62,441 bases of DNA from Synechococcus sp. CS-1332 (GTDB lineage: Bacteria > Cyanobacteriota > Cyanobacteriia > PCC-6307 > Cyanobiaceae): NCBI RefSeq assembly GCF_025127995.1, contig NZ_JAHLYP010000048.1:1-62441 (forward strand), given 5' to 3'. This document shows, in pieces, positions 24,383 to 32,238 of the stretch. The notes under the pieces were generated by a model, which saw nothing but the letters and a program-made list of their open reading frames with translations, did no database searches and was not told the DNA's origin. Each line of letters starts with the position of its first letter. Positions within the stretch are counted from its first letter, which is position 1. The position numbers were made by a program, and so were the translations under genes.

Positions 24383-24437
24383 CGGGGAGGATCCTCCCCC
24401 CTATCCGCTTCAGCCCCGGCGATGCCGGGGTTTTTTT
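24383..24437 (+). terminator. Rho-independent terminator of the DUF1400 gene
   Basis: CCCCGGC (24414-24420), loop GAT, GCCGGGG (24424-24430), then seven T residues (24431-24437). This is the cleanest intrinsic terminator in the window. A second symmetric element, GGGGAGGATCCTCCCC (24383-24398), lies just before it. The leftward rarA stop codon (24436-24438) sits at the end of the T run. Confidence 0.85.
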
Positions 24438-26670
24438 ATGGCCCCGGGAGCCTGTGAGCCAAGAGCAGGGTGTGTCCCAGGGGCTGGGGCAGGGTGGTAC
24501 CCCGTCGCTCCCGGAACAGGGCTTCGAGGCCCTTGCGGCCAGCGGCCGGAAGCGCCGCCGCCAGATGCTTCCGGTAGCTGGCCTCAGCGCCGAACCAGCG
24601 CTCCAGCAGGGCGTCGCTCAGGGGAAGGTCGAGCCCCTCCTCCCAGAAGCGGCGCTGCACACTCCAGCCGAGGGCTTCCAGCCCCTCCTGCACCCGATCG
24701 GCCAGCTCGGCGTCGCCCGCCAGCCACGCCTTTTCCCTGGTGGCCGCGCGCTCAAGAACGGCCGGCATGTCGCCTGCGGCGCGGCTGAGCAGGTGGGCAC
24801 GCAGGCTGCCCGCCGGTCCCAGTAAGGGATGGGTGAACAGCAAGCGGGCCAGGGCTCCCGGGGCCGCCAAGGCCGTGAGCTGCTCCAGCCAGGCCAGCCG
24901 TTGCTCTGCTGAGCAGTGTCGCCAGGGCTGGCGTGCGGCGATCCACTCGAAGCGCCCCTCCCCCGGGGGCGGAGCGGTCAGCTGCGCCTGGAGCTGGTCG
25001 GGGGCGTCGGGTGCCACGGCCAGCAAGCGGGGTCGCCGCAGCTGATCCAGCAATTGCAGCTGGGCTTGCAGGCGATCGAGCACCGCCGCGCTCGGTGTGG
25101 TGAGCACCACCTCCCCTTCGCTGGCGGCCTCGAGGGGATCGAGGGCCCAGAGCAGGGAGTGGGCTTCGACCACCAGCACCCTGTCGAGGCGCCCGATGGC
25201 GGCGTCCTGCCAGAAGCGCTGGCGCAGCCGATCGAGCCGTTCCCCCTCCGCCCCCGCCTGGCGCTGCAGCCAGCGGTTCAGCAGGGGGTCGTCCGGGCTG
25301 CTGCTGAGCAGGTCGCCCCTGTCGTCGGCCGCCGTTTCGGCCGCGGCGGCCAGCTGGCCGGCCCGGCGCTGCTGCAGCCGTTTTCGCAGCCCCCCTTCCC
25401 AGCCCAGGGACCCCGGCTGCCAGAACACCTCCCCCTGCAACGCCTGTGGCAGGTACTGCTGGGCCACCCAGTGGTCGGCATAGGCGTGGGGATAGCGGTA
25501 GCCCACCCCATCGCCGAAGGCCTGTCCATCCCGGTTGGCATCGCGCAGATGGGCCGGCACCTGCTGGCGGCGGCTGTCGCGCACCGCCTTCACCGCATCG
25601 AAGAAGCCCAGGCTGCTGTTGCTTTTCTCGGTGCCGGCCAGGTAGAGCGTGGCATGGGCCAGGGGGTAGAGCCCCTCCGGCAGGCCCACCCTGTCGAAGG
25701 CCGCCGCGCAGGCCTCCACCACCACCATGGCCTGGGGATCGGCCAGACCGATGTCTTCGCCGGCGGAGATCAGCAGACGCCGCAGGATGAAGCGGGGGTT
25801 CTCGCCCGCTTCCACCATCCGTGCCAGCCAGAACAGGGCCGCATCGGGATCGGAGCCTCGGATCGACTTGATGAAGGCGCTGATCGTGTCGAAGTGGGCG
25901 TCGCCTTGCTTGTCGTAAAGCACCGCCCGCTGCTGGATCGATTCCTCGGCAATGGACAGATCGATGCGGATCACCCCGTCGGCGTCGGCTTCGGTGGTTT
26001 CCACCGCCAGTTCGAGGGCATTGAGCAGGCTGCGGGCATCGCCCCCCGCCACGTCCAGCAGGTGGGCGCCCGCCGGTGCGGACAGCTCGACGGGTCGCTG
26101 GCCATAGCCGTGCTCGGGATCGGCCAGGGCTCGATCCAGCAGGAGGCCCAGGTCGCCGGGTTCCAGGGGCTGGAGACGGAACAGGCGGGAGCGGCTGACC
26201 AGGGCCTTGTTGACTTCGAAGTAGGGGTTCTCGGTGGTGGCGCCGATCAGGGTCACGGTGCCGTTCTCCACCCAGGGCAGCAGGGCATCCTGCTGGGCAC
26301 TGTTGAACCGGTGCACCTCGTCAATGAACAGGATCGTGCGCAGGCCGTGGTGCTCGAGGCGCAACTTGGCGGCGTCCACCTCGGCCCGCAGATCCTTCAC
26401 CCCGGCCAGCACGGCGTTGAGGCTGCTGAAGTGGGCCCGGGTGCTGCCGGCGATGATCCGCGCCAGGGTCGTCTTGCCGGTGCCGGGGGGGCCGTGCAGG
26501 ATCAGGTTGCCCACCCGGTCGGCGGCGATGGCACGACGCAGCAGGCGCCCCGGACCCAGGATCGACGCCTGTCCCACGAAGTCGTCCAGGGTGCGTGGCC
26601 GCAGGCGATCCGCCAGCGGGGCAATCCTGCGCCTGGCTTGCTCGCCTTGATGGCTGAACAGATCACTCAC
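24436..26670 (-). CDS. rarA: Replication-associated recombination protein RarA fused to a C-terminal domain
   Basis: About 744 residues from GTG 26670. Residues 1-430 are RarA/MgsA: RLRPRTLDDFVGQ, Walker A GPPGTGKTTLAR, Walker B LFIDEVHRFN, sensor ATTENPYFEVNKALVSR, and the tetramer domain with GEDIGLADPQAM and TEKSNSSLGFFDAVKAV. RarA acts at stalled replication forks. The remaining ~310 residues (after GDGVGYRYPHAYADHWVAQQYLP) form an extra domain with VLVVEAHSLLWALDPLEA and EVVLTTPSAAVLDRLQAQ, vaguely like a methyltransferase fold. Such RarA/unknown-domain fusions are known from cyanobacteria. The hdeD-like gene ends 16 bases upstream. Confidence 0.9.
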   Translation of the reverse strand: MSDLFSHQGEQARRRIAPLADRLRPRTLDDFVGQASILGPGRLLRRAIAADRVGNLILHGPPGTGKTTLARIIAGSTRAHFSSLNAVLAGVKDLRAEVDAAKLRLEHHGLRTILFIDEVHRFNSAQQDALLPWVENGTVTLIGATTENPYFEVNKALVSRSRLFRLQPLEPGDLGLLLDRALADPEHGYGQRPVELSAPAGAHLLDVAGGDARSLLNALELAVETTEADADGVIRIDLSIAEESIQQRAVLYDKQGDAHFDTISAFIKSIRGSDPDAALFWLARMVEAGENPRFILRRLLISAGEDIGLADPQAMVVVEACAAAFDRVGLPEGLYPLAHATLYLAGTEKSNSSLGFFDAVKAVRDSRRQQVPAHLRDANRDGQAFGDGVGYRYPHAYADHWVAQQYLPQALQGEVFWQPGSLGWEGGLRKRLQQRRAGQLAAAAETAADDRGDLLSSSPDDPLLNRWLQRQAGAEGERLDRLRQRFWQDAAIGRLDRVLVVEAHSLLWALDPLEAASEGEVVLTTPSAAVLDRLQAQLQLLDQLRRPRLLAVAPDAPDQLQAQLTAPPPGEGRFEWIAARQPWRHCSAEQRLAWLEQLTALAAPGALARLLFTHPLLGPAGSLRAHLLSRAAGDMPAVLERAATREKAWLAGDAELADRVQEGLEALGWSVQRRFWEEGLDLPLSDALLERWFGAEASYRKHLAAALPAAGRKGLEALFRERRGTTLPQPLGHTLLLAHRLPGP

Positions 26671-26686
26671 TGTGGCGTGCCTTGGC

Positions 26687-27331
26687 TCACTCCACCCGTG
26701 AATGGAAGCGGGAGCTGAAGGCCAGCAGGTCAAACCCGCTGAACAGGAAGCTGATACCCACCAGCAGACCGATCACCGAGAGCAGGCTGGCCGGACTCAT
26801 CGTCAGGATCAGCAAGCCAAGAGCGAGGGTGACGATGCCGTTGGCCAGTCCCCATCCCCAGCCCCTGGTGGTGCGGTGGGTGAGGGAGACGATCGCCATC
26901 ACGCCCCCCTCCACAAGGAACACCAGGCCGAGTGCTGTGGCCAGCGCCTTCACCTGCAGGGCGGCAGGAACCACCCCGGATTTGAATTGCAGCAGCATCC
27001 AGATGCCGGTGACCAGGAACAGGGTGGACACCACCAGCCTCCAGAAGCAGTGCCAGCGGCCGAGGCGTCGGGCACGCGAGAGGTTGTCGATCCAGCCCAT
27101 GAGGCCCCCCACCAGGAAGGCGATCGCCACCATCACGGTGACGGAGGCTGAGGCCACCACAGGAAAGCTGAGGGCCAGAAGCCCCAGCACGATCATGATG
27201 ATTCCCTCGGCCTGGGTGAGGCCCTGGAGCCGGCCCGCTTCGGCCGCTGTGCGATCCAGGGGGAGGCCTGATGAATCCTCCGCATCGGGAGAGTTGAAGG
27301 TGGCGCCGGAAGGCATAAGACCCATGGACAC
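26687..27331 (-). CDS. HdeD family (DUF308) membrane protein
   Basis: A 214-residue protein with six predicted membrane helices in three pairs, the HdeD layout. Helices are visible at GIIMIVLGLLALSFPVVA, VTVMVAIAFLVGGLMGWI, LVVSTLFLVTGIWMLL, ALGLVFLVEGGVMAIVS, NGIVTLALGLLILTM and LLSVIGLLVGISFLFSGF. The family is linked to acid stress in enterobacteria; its role in cyanobacteria is unknown. The N-terminal 40 residues are polar. It lies 16 bases upstream of rarA on the same strand, possibly cotranscribed. Confidence 0.85.
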   Translation of the reverse strand: MSMGLMPSGATFNSPDAEDSSGLPLDRTAAEAGRLQGLTQAEGIIMIVLGLLALSFPVVASASVTVMVAIAFLVGGLMGWIDNLSRARRLGRWHCFWRLVVSTLFLVTGIWMLLQFKSGVVPAALQVKALATALGLVFLVEGGVMAIVSLTHRTTRGWGWGLANGIVTLALGLLILTMSPASLLSVIGLLVGISFLFSGFDLLAFSSRFHSRVE

Positions 27332-27460
27332 ATCCTTGGCAACGTAGGCAAGGGAAAACTTGCCGTGCCTTCCCCGTCATGGTATGAGATTGACGCTGGG
27401 TGGCTTGGTAGCGAATCAAGGCCTCGTATGTGCTGGATTCTTGGCAGCGTCTGCAGCTCC

Positions 27461-27598
27461 ATGGCCATCTTTGGCTTTCGGGTGATGGAGGCCGTGCTGC
27501 TGCGCCGCAGCCTCTTCCTCAAGGTGATGGGAATGGATGGGATGGGGACGGGGGCTGGGCGGCGCCAACAACCGACAGCGAACCTGAGATCTGCGTGA
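27461..27598 (+). pseudogene. Decayed copy of mrpC 5' end
   Basis: The frame MAIFGFRVMEAVLLRRSLFLK, continuing VMGMDGMGTG, copies the start of the intact mrpC at 29368 (MAI...GFVVMEA...LLRRNLFLKVMGMDVMGTG). About five codons are missing after MAI and about 13 after VMEA. After GMGTGAG the similarity ends and the frame runs into unrelated residues. The similarity also covers about 40 bases upstream (27424-27460 against 29328-29367), so the copy includes the leader. All transmembrane helices are lost, so it cannot make a functional subunit. The rest of 27332-27678 shows nothing else I can support. Confidence 0.7.
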
Positions 27599-27678
27599 TC
27601 GCCCCGCGGGTGGAGAGCGACGCCGAAGGCCGGGGGTGGCTGAGCCGCTGAAGGCAGCGCCTGATGGCGGCAGCAGGC

Positions 27679-28899
27679 TCAGAGGCGACGCAGAAAGAAG
27701 GGGATCAGCACGGCGTTGAACAGATCGATGAGGAACGCCGACACCAGCGGCAGCACGATGAAGGCCTTGTACGAGGGCCCGAATCGTTGGGTCACCGCCG
27801 TCATGTTGGCCATGGCGGTGGGGGTGGAGCCCAGCGAGATGCCGCCGAAGCCCGCGGCGATCACGGCGGCGTCGTAGGTGCCACCGAGCAGCGGAAACAC
27901 CAAGAAAAGATTGATCACCAGGGCCAGCAGGAACTGGGCGATCAGGATCAGCAGCAGGGGCCCCGCCAGATCCACCAGCGTCCAGAACTGCAAGGCCATC
28001 AGGGACATCGCCAGGAACGCCCCGAGTGAGATCTCGGCGATCAGGGCCAGGGCCGGTGTTCTGGAGGGCCAGCGGAACCCTGCCTTCGGCCCTTGGCTGG
28101 GCAGCAGGTTGCTGAGCAGGATGCCCACGATCAGGCAGGGCACGAACAATGGCAGGAACAGCCCGAGGTCGCGCATCAGCTTCTGCAGAATCGAGCCGAG
28201 GATGATGCAGATGTTGATCGCCAGCACCGCTCCCAGAAAATCGAGGTGACCCATCACCTCCCCGCCGCCCCTCGGGCTTGCCTGCACGGGCGTCTCCTCG
28301 GAGCCGGGAGTTGCCAGACGGTGGCGGCGGATCAGGTACTGGGCGATGGGTCCTCCAGTGGCACTGGCGATGATCAGGCCGAAGGTGGCGGCCGCAATGC
28401 CGATCTCCAGGGCGTTGGCCACGCCGTGTTCGGCGGCGAACTTCGGTGCCCAGGCGATCGTGGTGCCATGGCCGCCGATCAACGACACCGTGCCCACCAG
28501 CAGTCCGGTGGCGGCCGGCAATCCACTCCAGCGGGCCAGGCCGATTCCCACCAGGTTCTGCGCCACCATCAGCACGATGCTCAGCACCAGCAGCACCACC
28601 AGGGAGCGGCCACCACGGCGCAGGTCGGCGAAGCTGGCATTCATGCCCACCGTGGTGAAGAAGTAGACGAGCAGCACATCACGGGCCCGCATGCCGAAGT
28701 TGATCTCAAAACCGAAGGCGAAATGCAGCAGGGTGATCAGCAGAGCCACCAGCAGGCCGCCACTGACGGGCTCCGGAATGGTGAATTCCCGCAGCAATCG
28801 GAAGCGACTGTTGAGACTCTTGCCGAGGAAAAGAACGAGAATCCCAAGGGTCACCGTAAGGAACGACTGCACCTCAATCGTTCCATCCACAACGTTCAT
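27679..28899 (-). CDS. gltS: Sodium/glutamate symporter GltS (copy 1)
   Basis: A 406-residue GltS protein with about ten helices in two inverted repeats. Diagnostic segments are REFTIPEPVSGGLLVALL, LVYFFTTVGMNASFADL, VSLIGGHGTTIAWAPKF, ANALEIGIAAATFGLI and, in the second repeat, AGFGGISLGSTPTAMANM. It imports glutamate with Na+ across the inner membrane. ATG 28899 removes an unconserved in-frame extension of 30 residues. It shares the same motifs with gltS copy 2 at 53362 but is clearly diverged. It is flanked by a decayed mrpC copy and a decayed porin end. Confidence 0.92.
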   Translation of the reverse strand: MNVVDGTIEVQSFLTVTLGILVLFLGKSLNSRFRLLREFTIPEPVSGGLLVALLITLLHFAFGFEINFGMRARDVLLVYFFTTVGMNASFADLRRGGRSLVVLLVLSIVLMVAQNLVGIGLARWSGLPAATGLLVGTVSLIGGHGTTIAWAPKFAAEHGVANALEIGIAAATFGLIIASATGGPIAQYLIRRHRLATPGSEETPVQASPRGGGEVMGHLDFLGAVLAINICIILGSILQKLMRDLGLFLPLFVPCLIVGILLSNLLPSQGPKAGFRWPSRTPALALIAEISLGAFLAMSLMALQFWTLVDLAGPLLLILIAQFLLALVINLFLVFPLLGGTYDAAVIAAGFGGISLGSTPTAMANMTAVTQRFGPSYKAFIVLPLVSAFLIDLFNAVLIPFFLRRL

Positions 28900-28952
28900 C
28901 TTCGGTGACCTGGGTGGAACGAACTTGTTGGCAGGGAGCCTACTCCACACGA

Positions 28953-29290
28953 TCAGAAGCGAAGGGTGTCGCGAAGCAGCGCGGCCCACACGCTGAGGCT
29001 GGCGGAATGGTCTGTTTGCGGCGAACGCAGGCTGAACCGGATCCGAGTGGCCAGTTCTAAGGCGAGGCCGGAGTCCGCACCGCCATCGGATGGCTGGTGA
29101 ACGCGAACCGGTCGTGGCCCCAGCCGGCTCTGATCGAGGCGATCCAACCTTCCGTTGAAGGCTTGCCCATAGCCGGCCATCGACCAGGAGCCGCTCTGCC
29201 GGTCTTGGGAGCGGGAGGCGAGTTGGCTGGTCAGGGCGGTCCGCGCTTCATCCGTCCCATGTCGGTGGGACAAGGTTGTGAAGGAGAGAC
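28953..29290 (-). pseudogene. Decayed C-terminal end of an OprB/Som-type porin
   Basis: Read leftward, the frame ending at 28953 matches the last ~110 residues of the intact porin at 54610-55968, with deletions. SQLASRSQDRQSGSWSMAGY corresponds to SQLAAGGRDGSLGSWSLAGY; ADSGLALELATRIRF to DDSGLAFELFYRIQI; and the end VWAALLRDTLRF to GWAGLIRTTLRF, with the terminal Phe typical of outer-membrane barrels. The central strands are missing and no start, signal peptide or N-terminal half exists. It fills most of the 468-base gap between gltS1 and mrpC. Confidence 0.72.
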
Positions 29291-29336
29291 CCTGGCAGTG
29301 AGGTGCGCTGCTCAGTGCGGAAGAAGTCCTCGATAG

Positions 29337-29355
29337 ATTGCGGATCTTCCGCAAT
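29337..29355. promoter_or_regulatory. Perfect hairpin/palindrome in the mrp leader
   Basis: ATTGCGGA (29337-29344) and TCCGCAAT (29348-29355) are perfect complements around TCT. The element ends 12 bases before the mrpC ATG at 29368, so in RNA it would fold just upstream of the ribosome site (TGAGAA), and in DNA it could be a 19-base operator. The corresponding stretch in front of the decayed mrpC copy has lost the symmetry. Either translational control or a repressor site is possible. Confidence 0.45.
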
Positions 29356-29367
29356 GTCTGAGAATCC

Positions 29368-29748
29368 ATGGCCATCATTGATGCCATCGATGGCTTTGTG
29401 GTGATGGAGGCGCTGATGCTGCTCACCGTGTTCACTGGACTGGTGGGTCTGCTGCTTCGCCGTAACCTTTTCCTCAAGGTGATGGGAATGGATGTGATGG
29501 GCACGGGGGTGATCTCCTTCTTCGTGCTCGTTGCTGCCCGCAGCGGGTTTCGCACCCCGATCCTCGACGGCAATGTTGCGTTTCCAGGTGGCAACGACTG
29601 GGCCGATCCGATCCCCCAGGCCGTGATCCTGACCGCTGTGGTGATCGGCCTTTCGATTCAGGCGCTGCTGCTGGTGGCGATCACCCGTCTGGCCAGCGTG
29701 GATCCCAGCCTCGATGCGGGCCAGCTCGATCAGCTGGGCCGCGACTGA
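29368..29748 (+). CDS. mrpC: Na+/H+ antiporter subunit MrpC (NuoK-like)
   Basis: A 126-residue protein with three helices, homologous to NuoK. FVVMEALMLLTVFTGLVGLL, NLFLKVMGMDVMGTGVISFF and the third helix AVILTAVVIGLSIQALLLVA are visible; the conserved 'DPiPQAvILTAIVI' segment appears as DPIPQAVILTAVVIG. It belongs to the membrane core of the Mrp complex, which exchanges Na+ for H+. First gene of a seven-gene operon; mrpD follows after 9 bases. Confidence 0.88.
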   Translation: MAIIDAIDGFVVMEALMLLTVFTGLVGLLLRRNLFLKVMGMDVMGTGVISFFVLVAARSGFRTPILDGNVAFPGGNDWADPIPQAVILTAVVIGLSIQALLLVAITRLASVDPSLDAGQLDQLGRD

Positions 29749-29757
29749 GGGTCACGG

Positions 29758-31278
29758 ATGTCTCCCCTTTCCCTGGTGTCCTGGAACCCGAGTGGTTCAC
29801 TCCTGACGGTCGCCTGGCTGCTTCTGCCTTTCCTGGCGGCGTTCCTGGCGGCTCTGGTGCCGCGGCTGGCGCGTCCCCTGATCCTGCTGGTGGTGGCCAC
29901 GACGCTGGCGATGGCCCTGGCGGCCTGGCAGGGCTGGCTGCCGGCGGATCTGCTCCTGCTCGGGCCCCTCGGGGTTCGCCTGCAACTCGATCCGCTCGCC
30001 TCGCCCCTGCTCCTGCTGACGGCCTTGGTGCACGGGGCCGTGCTGTTGGAGGGCTGGGGCCGCGATCTGGAGAAGCCCTTTCTGCTGTTACTACTTCTCC
30101 TGCAGGGCGGCATCCATTCGGCGATCGTGGCCAGCGATCTGATCAGCATCTATGTGGCTCAGGAGGTGGTGGGGATCAGCACCTTTCTGTTGCTGGTCCA
30201 GGGAAATCGGGCTCCCCAGCTCTGGATCGGTCTGCGGTACCTGCTGATCGGCAACAGCGTGATGCTTCTCTATCTGCTCGGTGCGGCGCTGGTGTATCGC
30301 GAGCAGGGCAGTTTCGCGCTGGCGGGTCTGGAGCAGAGCAGTGGTATTGCTCTGGCCCTGCTGCTGCTGGCCCTGCTGACCAAGGCTGAAGTGTTCCTCT
30401 CCGGGCTGTGGCTGCCCCGCACCAACGCCGTGGCACCGGCCGCCGTCTCCGCCCTGATCTCGGGAGGAGTGGTGTGCGCCGGTCTGGCCCCCCTGCTGCG
30501 CATCGCGGTGGCGGCCGAGAGTGCCGGTTCCCTGCTGCGCTGGATCGGCCTCGCCAGTGCCCTGCTGGGGCTGATCTTCGCCCTGGCCGAGCGCCGGGTC
30601 GCCCGGTTGCTGGCCTGGAGCACCATCTCCCAGATGGGGATGGTTCTGCTCGTGCCGGCGGTCGGTGGGCTGTATGCCCTGGCCCATGGTCTGGCCAAAG
30701 CGGCGCTGTTCCTGGTCTGCGACCGCCTGCCCGCCGATTCTCTCGAGGGCTGGCGTTCCCAGACGTTCCCGTGGCGGCACGCCGCTCCGCTCCTGCTGGC
30801 CTCCCTCTCGATCGCCGGGGCACCCCCCCTGCTCGGCTTTCTGGCCAAGGAGCAGCTGGGCCTGGCCCTTTCTGGTCCGCCGGTGGGGGTGCTTCCTGGG
30901 GCCGCGCTGCCTGCCGCCGTCCTGCTCCTGTCTGTGGGCACGGCGGCTGTGTATGCCCGCCTGTGGCGCCTGCCCGGCAACGACGCCGCCACGGCGCAGG
31001 CCCCACCCAGCTCGCCGGGTGCGCTGCTGCTGGTGGCGGCGCTGCTGCTGCTGAATCTCTCCCCCTGGGCCCTGGAGGGCTGGCGGACGCTGCTGGCCCA
31101 GGGAATCGGCGAGGCCCTGCTCAAGTCGGCTGGCCTGCTGCTCGCCGGACTGGGCCTTCAGCGCCTGTGGCCCAAGGGCCCGGATGGTGTTCGCCTGCCC
31201 GATCTGGAGGGCCTTGATGATCTGCTGGGTGGCGCCGTCCTGGTCGGGGCCGCCCTGGTGCTGCTGCTGGGCCGATGA
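29758..31278 (+). CDS. mrpD: Na+/H+ antiporter subunit MrpD (NuoM/N-like)
   Basis: A 506-residue proton-conducting protein with about 14 helices. It keeps the ionisable residues of the family: Glu136 in IYVAQEVVGISTFLL and Lys209 in LLALLTKAEVFLSGLWLP, followed by NAVAPAAVSALISGG. A further site lies near RVARLLAWSTISQMGMV and GLAKAALFLVCDRL. It is the only large NuoL/M/N-type subunit in the operon; canonical Mrp systems also have MrpA with a NuoL-like domain. mrpE overlaps its stop by four bases. Confidence 0.88.
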   Translation: MSPLSLVSWNPSGSLLTVAWLLLPFLAAFLAALVPRLARPLILLVVATTLAMALAAWQGWLPADLLLLGPLGVRLQLDPLASPLLLLTALVHGAVLLEGWGRDLEKPFLLLLLLLQGGIHSAIVASDLISIYVAQEVVGISTFLLLVQGNRAPQLWIGLRYLLIGNSVMLLYLLGAALVYREQGSFALAGLEQSSGIALALLLLALLTKAEVFLSGLWLPRTNAVAPAAVSALISGGVVCAGLAPLLRIAVAAESAGSLLRWIGLASALLGLIFALAERRVARLLAWSTISQMGMVLLVPAVGGLYALAHGLAKAALFLVCDRLPADSLEGWRSQTFPWRHAAPLLLASLSIAGAPPLLGFLAKEQLGLALSGPPVGVLPGAALPAAVLLLSVGTAAVYARLWRLPGNDAATAQAPPSSPGALLLVAALLLLNLSPWALEGWRTLLAQGIGEALLKSAGLLLAGLGLQRLWPKGPDGVRLPDLEGLDDLLGGAVLVGAALVLLLGR

Positions 31279-31715
31279 CACCGTTCCTCACCATCGCGTT
31301 CCGGCTGGTGCTGTGGTGCCTGCTGACCTCCGATCTGCGGCCCGTGAACCTGGCGATCGGCCTGATCGTGGCGTTCCTGCTGCCCAGCGATCGCGGCCCT
31401 GGCCTGACACCGCGGCAGCTGGCGGCGGCGGTGGGCCGCACCCTGCGGGTGATTCCCCAGGGCTACGCCGAAGCCTTCCGCATGATGCGGGTCCCCCACG
31501 GCCAGGAGCGGCTGGTGGAGATCCCGGCCAGCGAGCCGGTGGGGCCGGGCCGGGCGCGGGGTGCCCACGGACTACTGGTGTTCCTGGAAATCTTCCGGAT
31601 CAGCTTCACGCCCCTGACGCTTGTGCTGGGGATCAGCGCGGATGGTCGCCGTTACCGCCTGCATCGGCTCGAACCCAGCCGTCAGACTGACCGTGAGGAG
31701 CCCATGAAGCCATGA
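31275..31715 (+). CDS. mrpE: Na+/H+ antiporter subunit MrpE
   Basis: A 146-residue protein with the MnhE/MrpE layout: a hydrophobic start (FLTIAFRLVLWCLLTSDLRPVNLAIGLIVAFLLP), a cytoplasmic RVIPQGYAEAFRMM segment, then the conserved C-terminal part FRISFTPLTLVLGIS and a short basic end. The usual C-terminal 'hpl' signature with HxLE appears as RLHRLEPS. Overlaps mrpD by ATGA and mrpF by four bases, so translation is coupled throughout. Confidence 0.82.
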   Translation: MTPFLTIAFRLVLWCLLTSDLRPVNLAIGLIVAFLLPSDRGPGLTPRQLAAAVGRTLRVIPQGYAEAFRMMRVPHGQERLVEIPASEPVGPGRARGAHGLLVFLEIFRISFTPLTLVLGISADGRRYRLHRLEPSRQTDREEPMKP

Positions 31716-31960
31716 TCGCCCTGGTTTACGGCATGGTGCTGGCGCTGCTGATTCCGATCGCGGTGGCCTGCCGCCGCACCGATGTCTGGCATCTGCTGGC
31801 CGGTTTCACCAGCCTCTCCACCAAGGTGGCGGTGTTGATGCTGGTGGTGTCGGTGGTGCGCGACGACTGGATGATCGGCCTGGTGGGGGTCATCATCCTG
31901 AGCGTGGGGAACGCCGGGCTCATGCTGCTGGCCAACCTGCTCTGGAGCAGCGAGCCTTGA
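31712..31960 (+). CDS. mrpF: Na+/H+ antiporter subunit MrpF
   Basis: An 82-residue protein with three helices: ALVYGMVLALLIPIAVACRR, a short TDVWHLLAGFTSLSTKVAVLMLVVSVV, and VGVIILSVGNAGLMLLANLL. The layout 'R..D.l.gl..lstk...l' and size match MnhF/MrpF. Starts four bases before the mrpE stop. The following gene begins at TTG 31957 inside its last codons. Confidence 0.75.
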   Translation: MIALVYGMVLALLIPIAVACRRTDVWHLLAGFTSLSTKVAVLMLVVSVVRDDWMIGLVGVIILSVGNAGLMLLANLLWSSEP

Positions 31961-32238
31961 ACCTGCTCAGCCTGCTGCTGATTGCTCTGGGCCTGGTGTT
32001 CTGGTTCTGGGGAAGCTGGCCCCTGCTCGGCAGCGGCAGCTACCTCAGCAAGCTGCACAGCCTCTCGGTGGCCGACAACCTGGGCTCCGCGCTGATTCTG
32101 GTGGGTCTGCTGCTGAAACTGCCGAGGGAATGGCCTCTGCTGCTGATGGCGCTGCTGATGCTCGTGATCTGGAACACGATCCTGGGCTATGTCCTGGCGG
32201 CCTGCTCCCAGCCGCGACCGGGGCGTAGATCCCAGTGA
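31957..32238 (+). CDS. mrpG: Na+/H+ antiporter subunit MrpG
   Basis: A 93-residue protein with three helices: LLIALGLVFWFWGSWPLLG, a loop with YLSKLHSLSVADNLG, then SALILVGLLL and LLMALLMLVIWNTILGYVLA. The pattern 'y.rlHa.s.adtlG' identifies MrpG/PhaG. The start is TTG 31957, whose last two bases are the TG of the mrpF TGA, so it is reached by reinitiation. The next gene starts at GTG 32235, four bases before its stop. Confidence 0.82.
   Translation: MNLLSLLLIALGLVFWFWGSWPLLGSGSYLSKLHSLSVADNLGSALILVGLLLKLPREWPLLLMALLMLVIWNTILGYVLAACSQPRPGRRSQ

Noticed and set aside
27679..29290. gltS1 plus porin remnant considered as a mobile element.
   Set aside because: No transposase, integrase, tRNA target or terminal inverted repeat is visible at the boundaries; only the partial mrpC duplication hints at an insertion.
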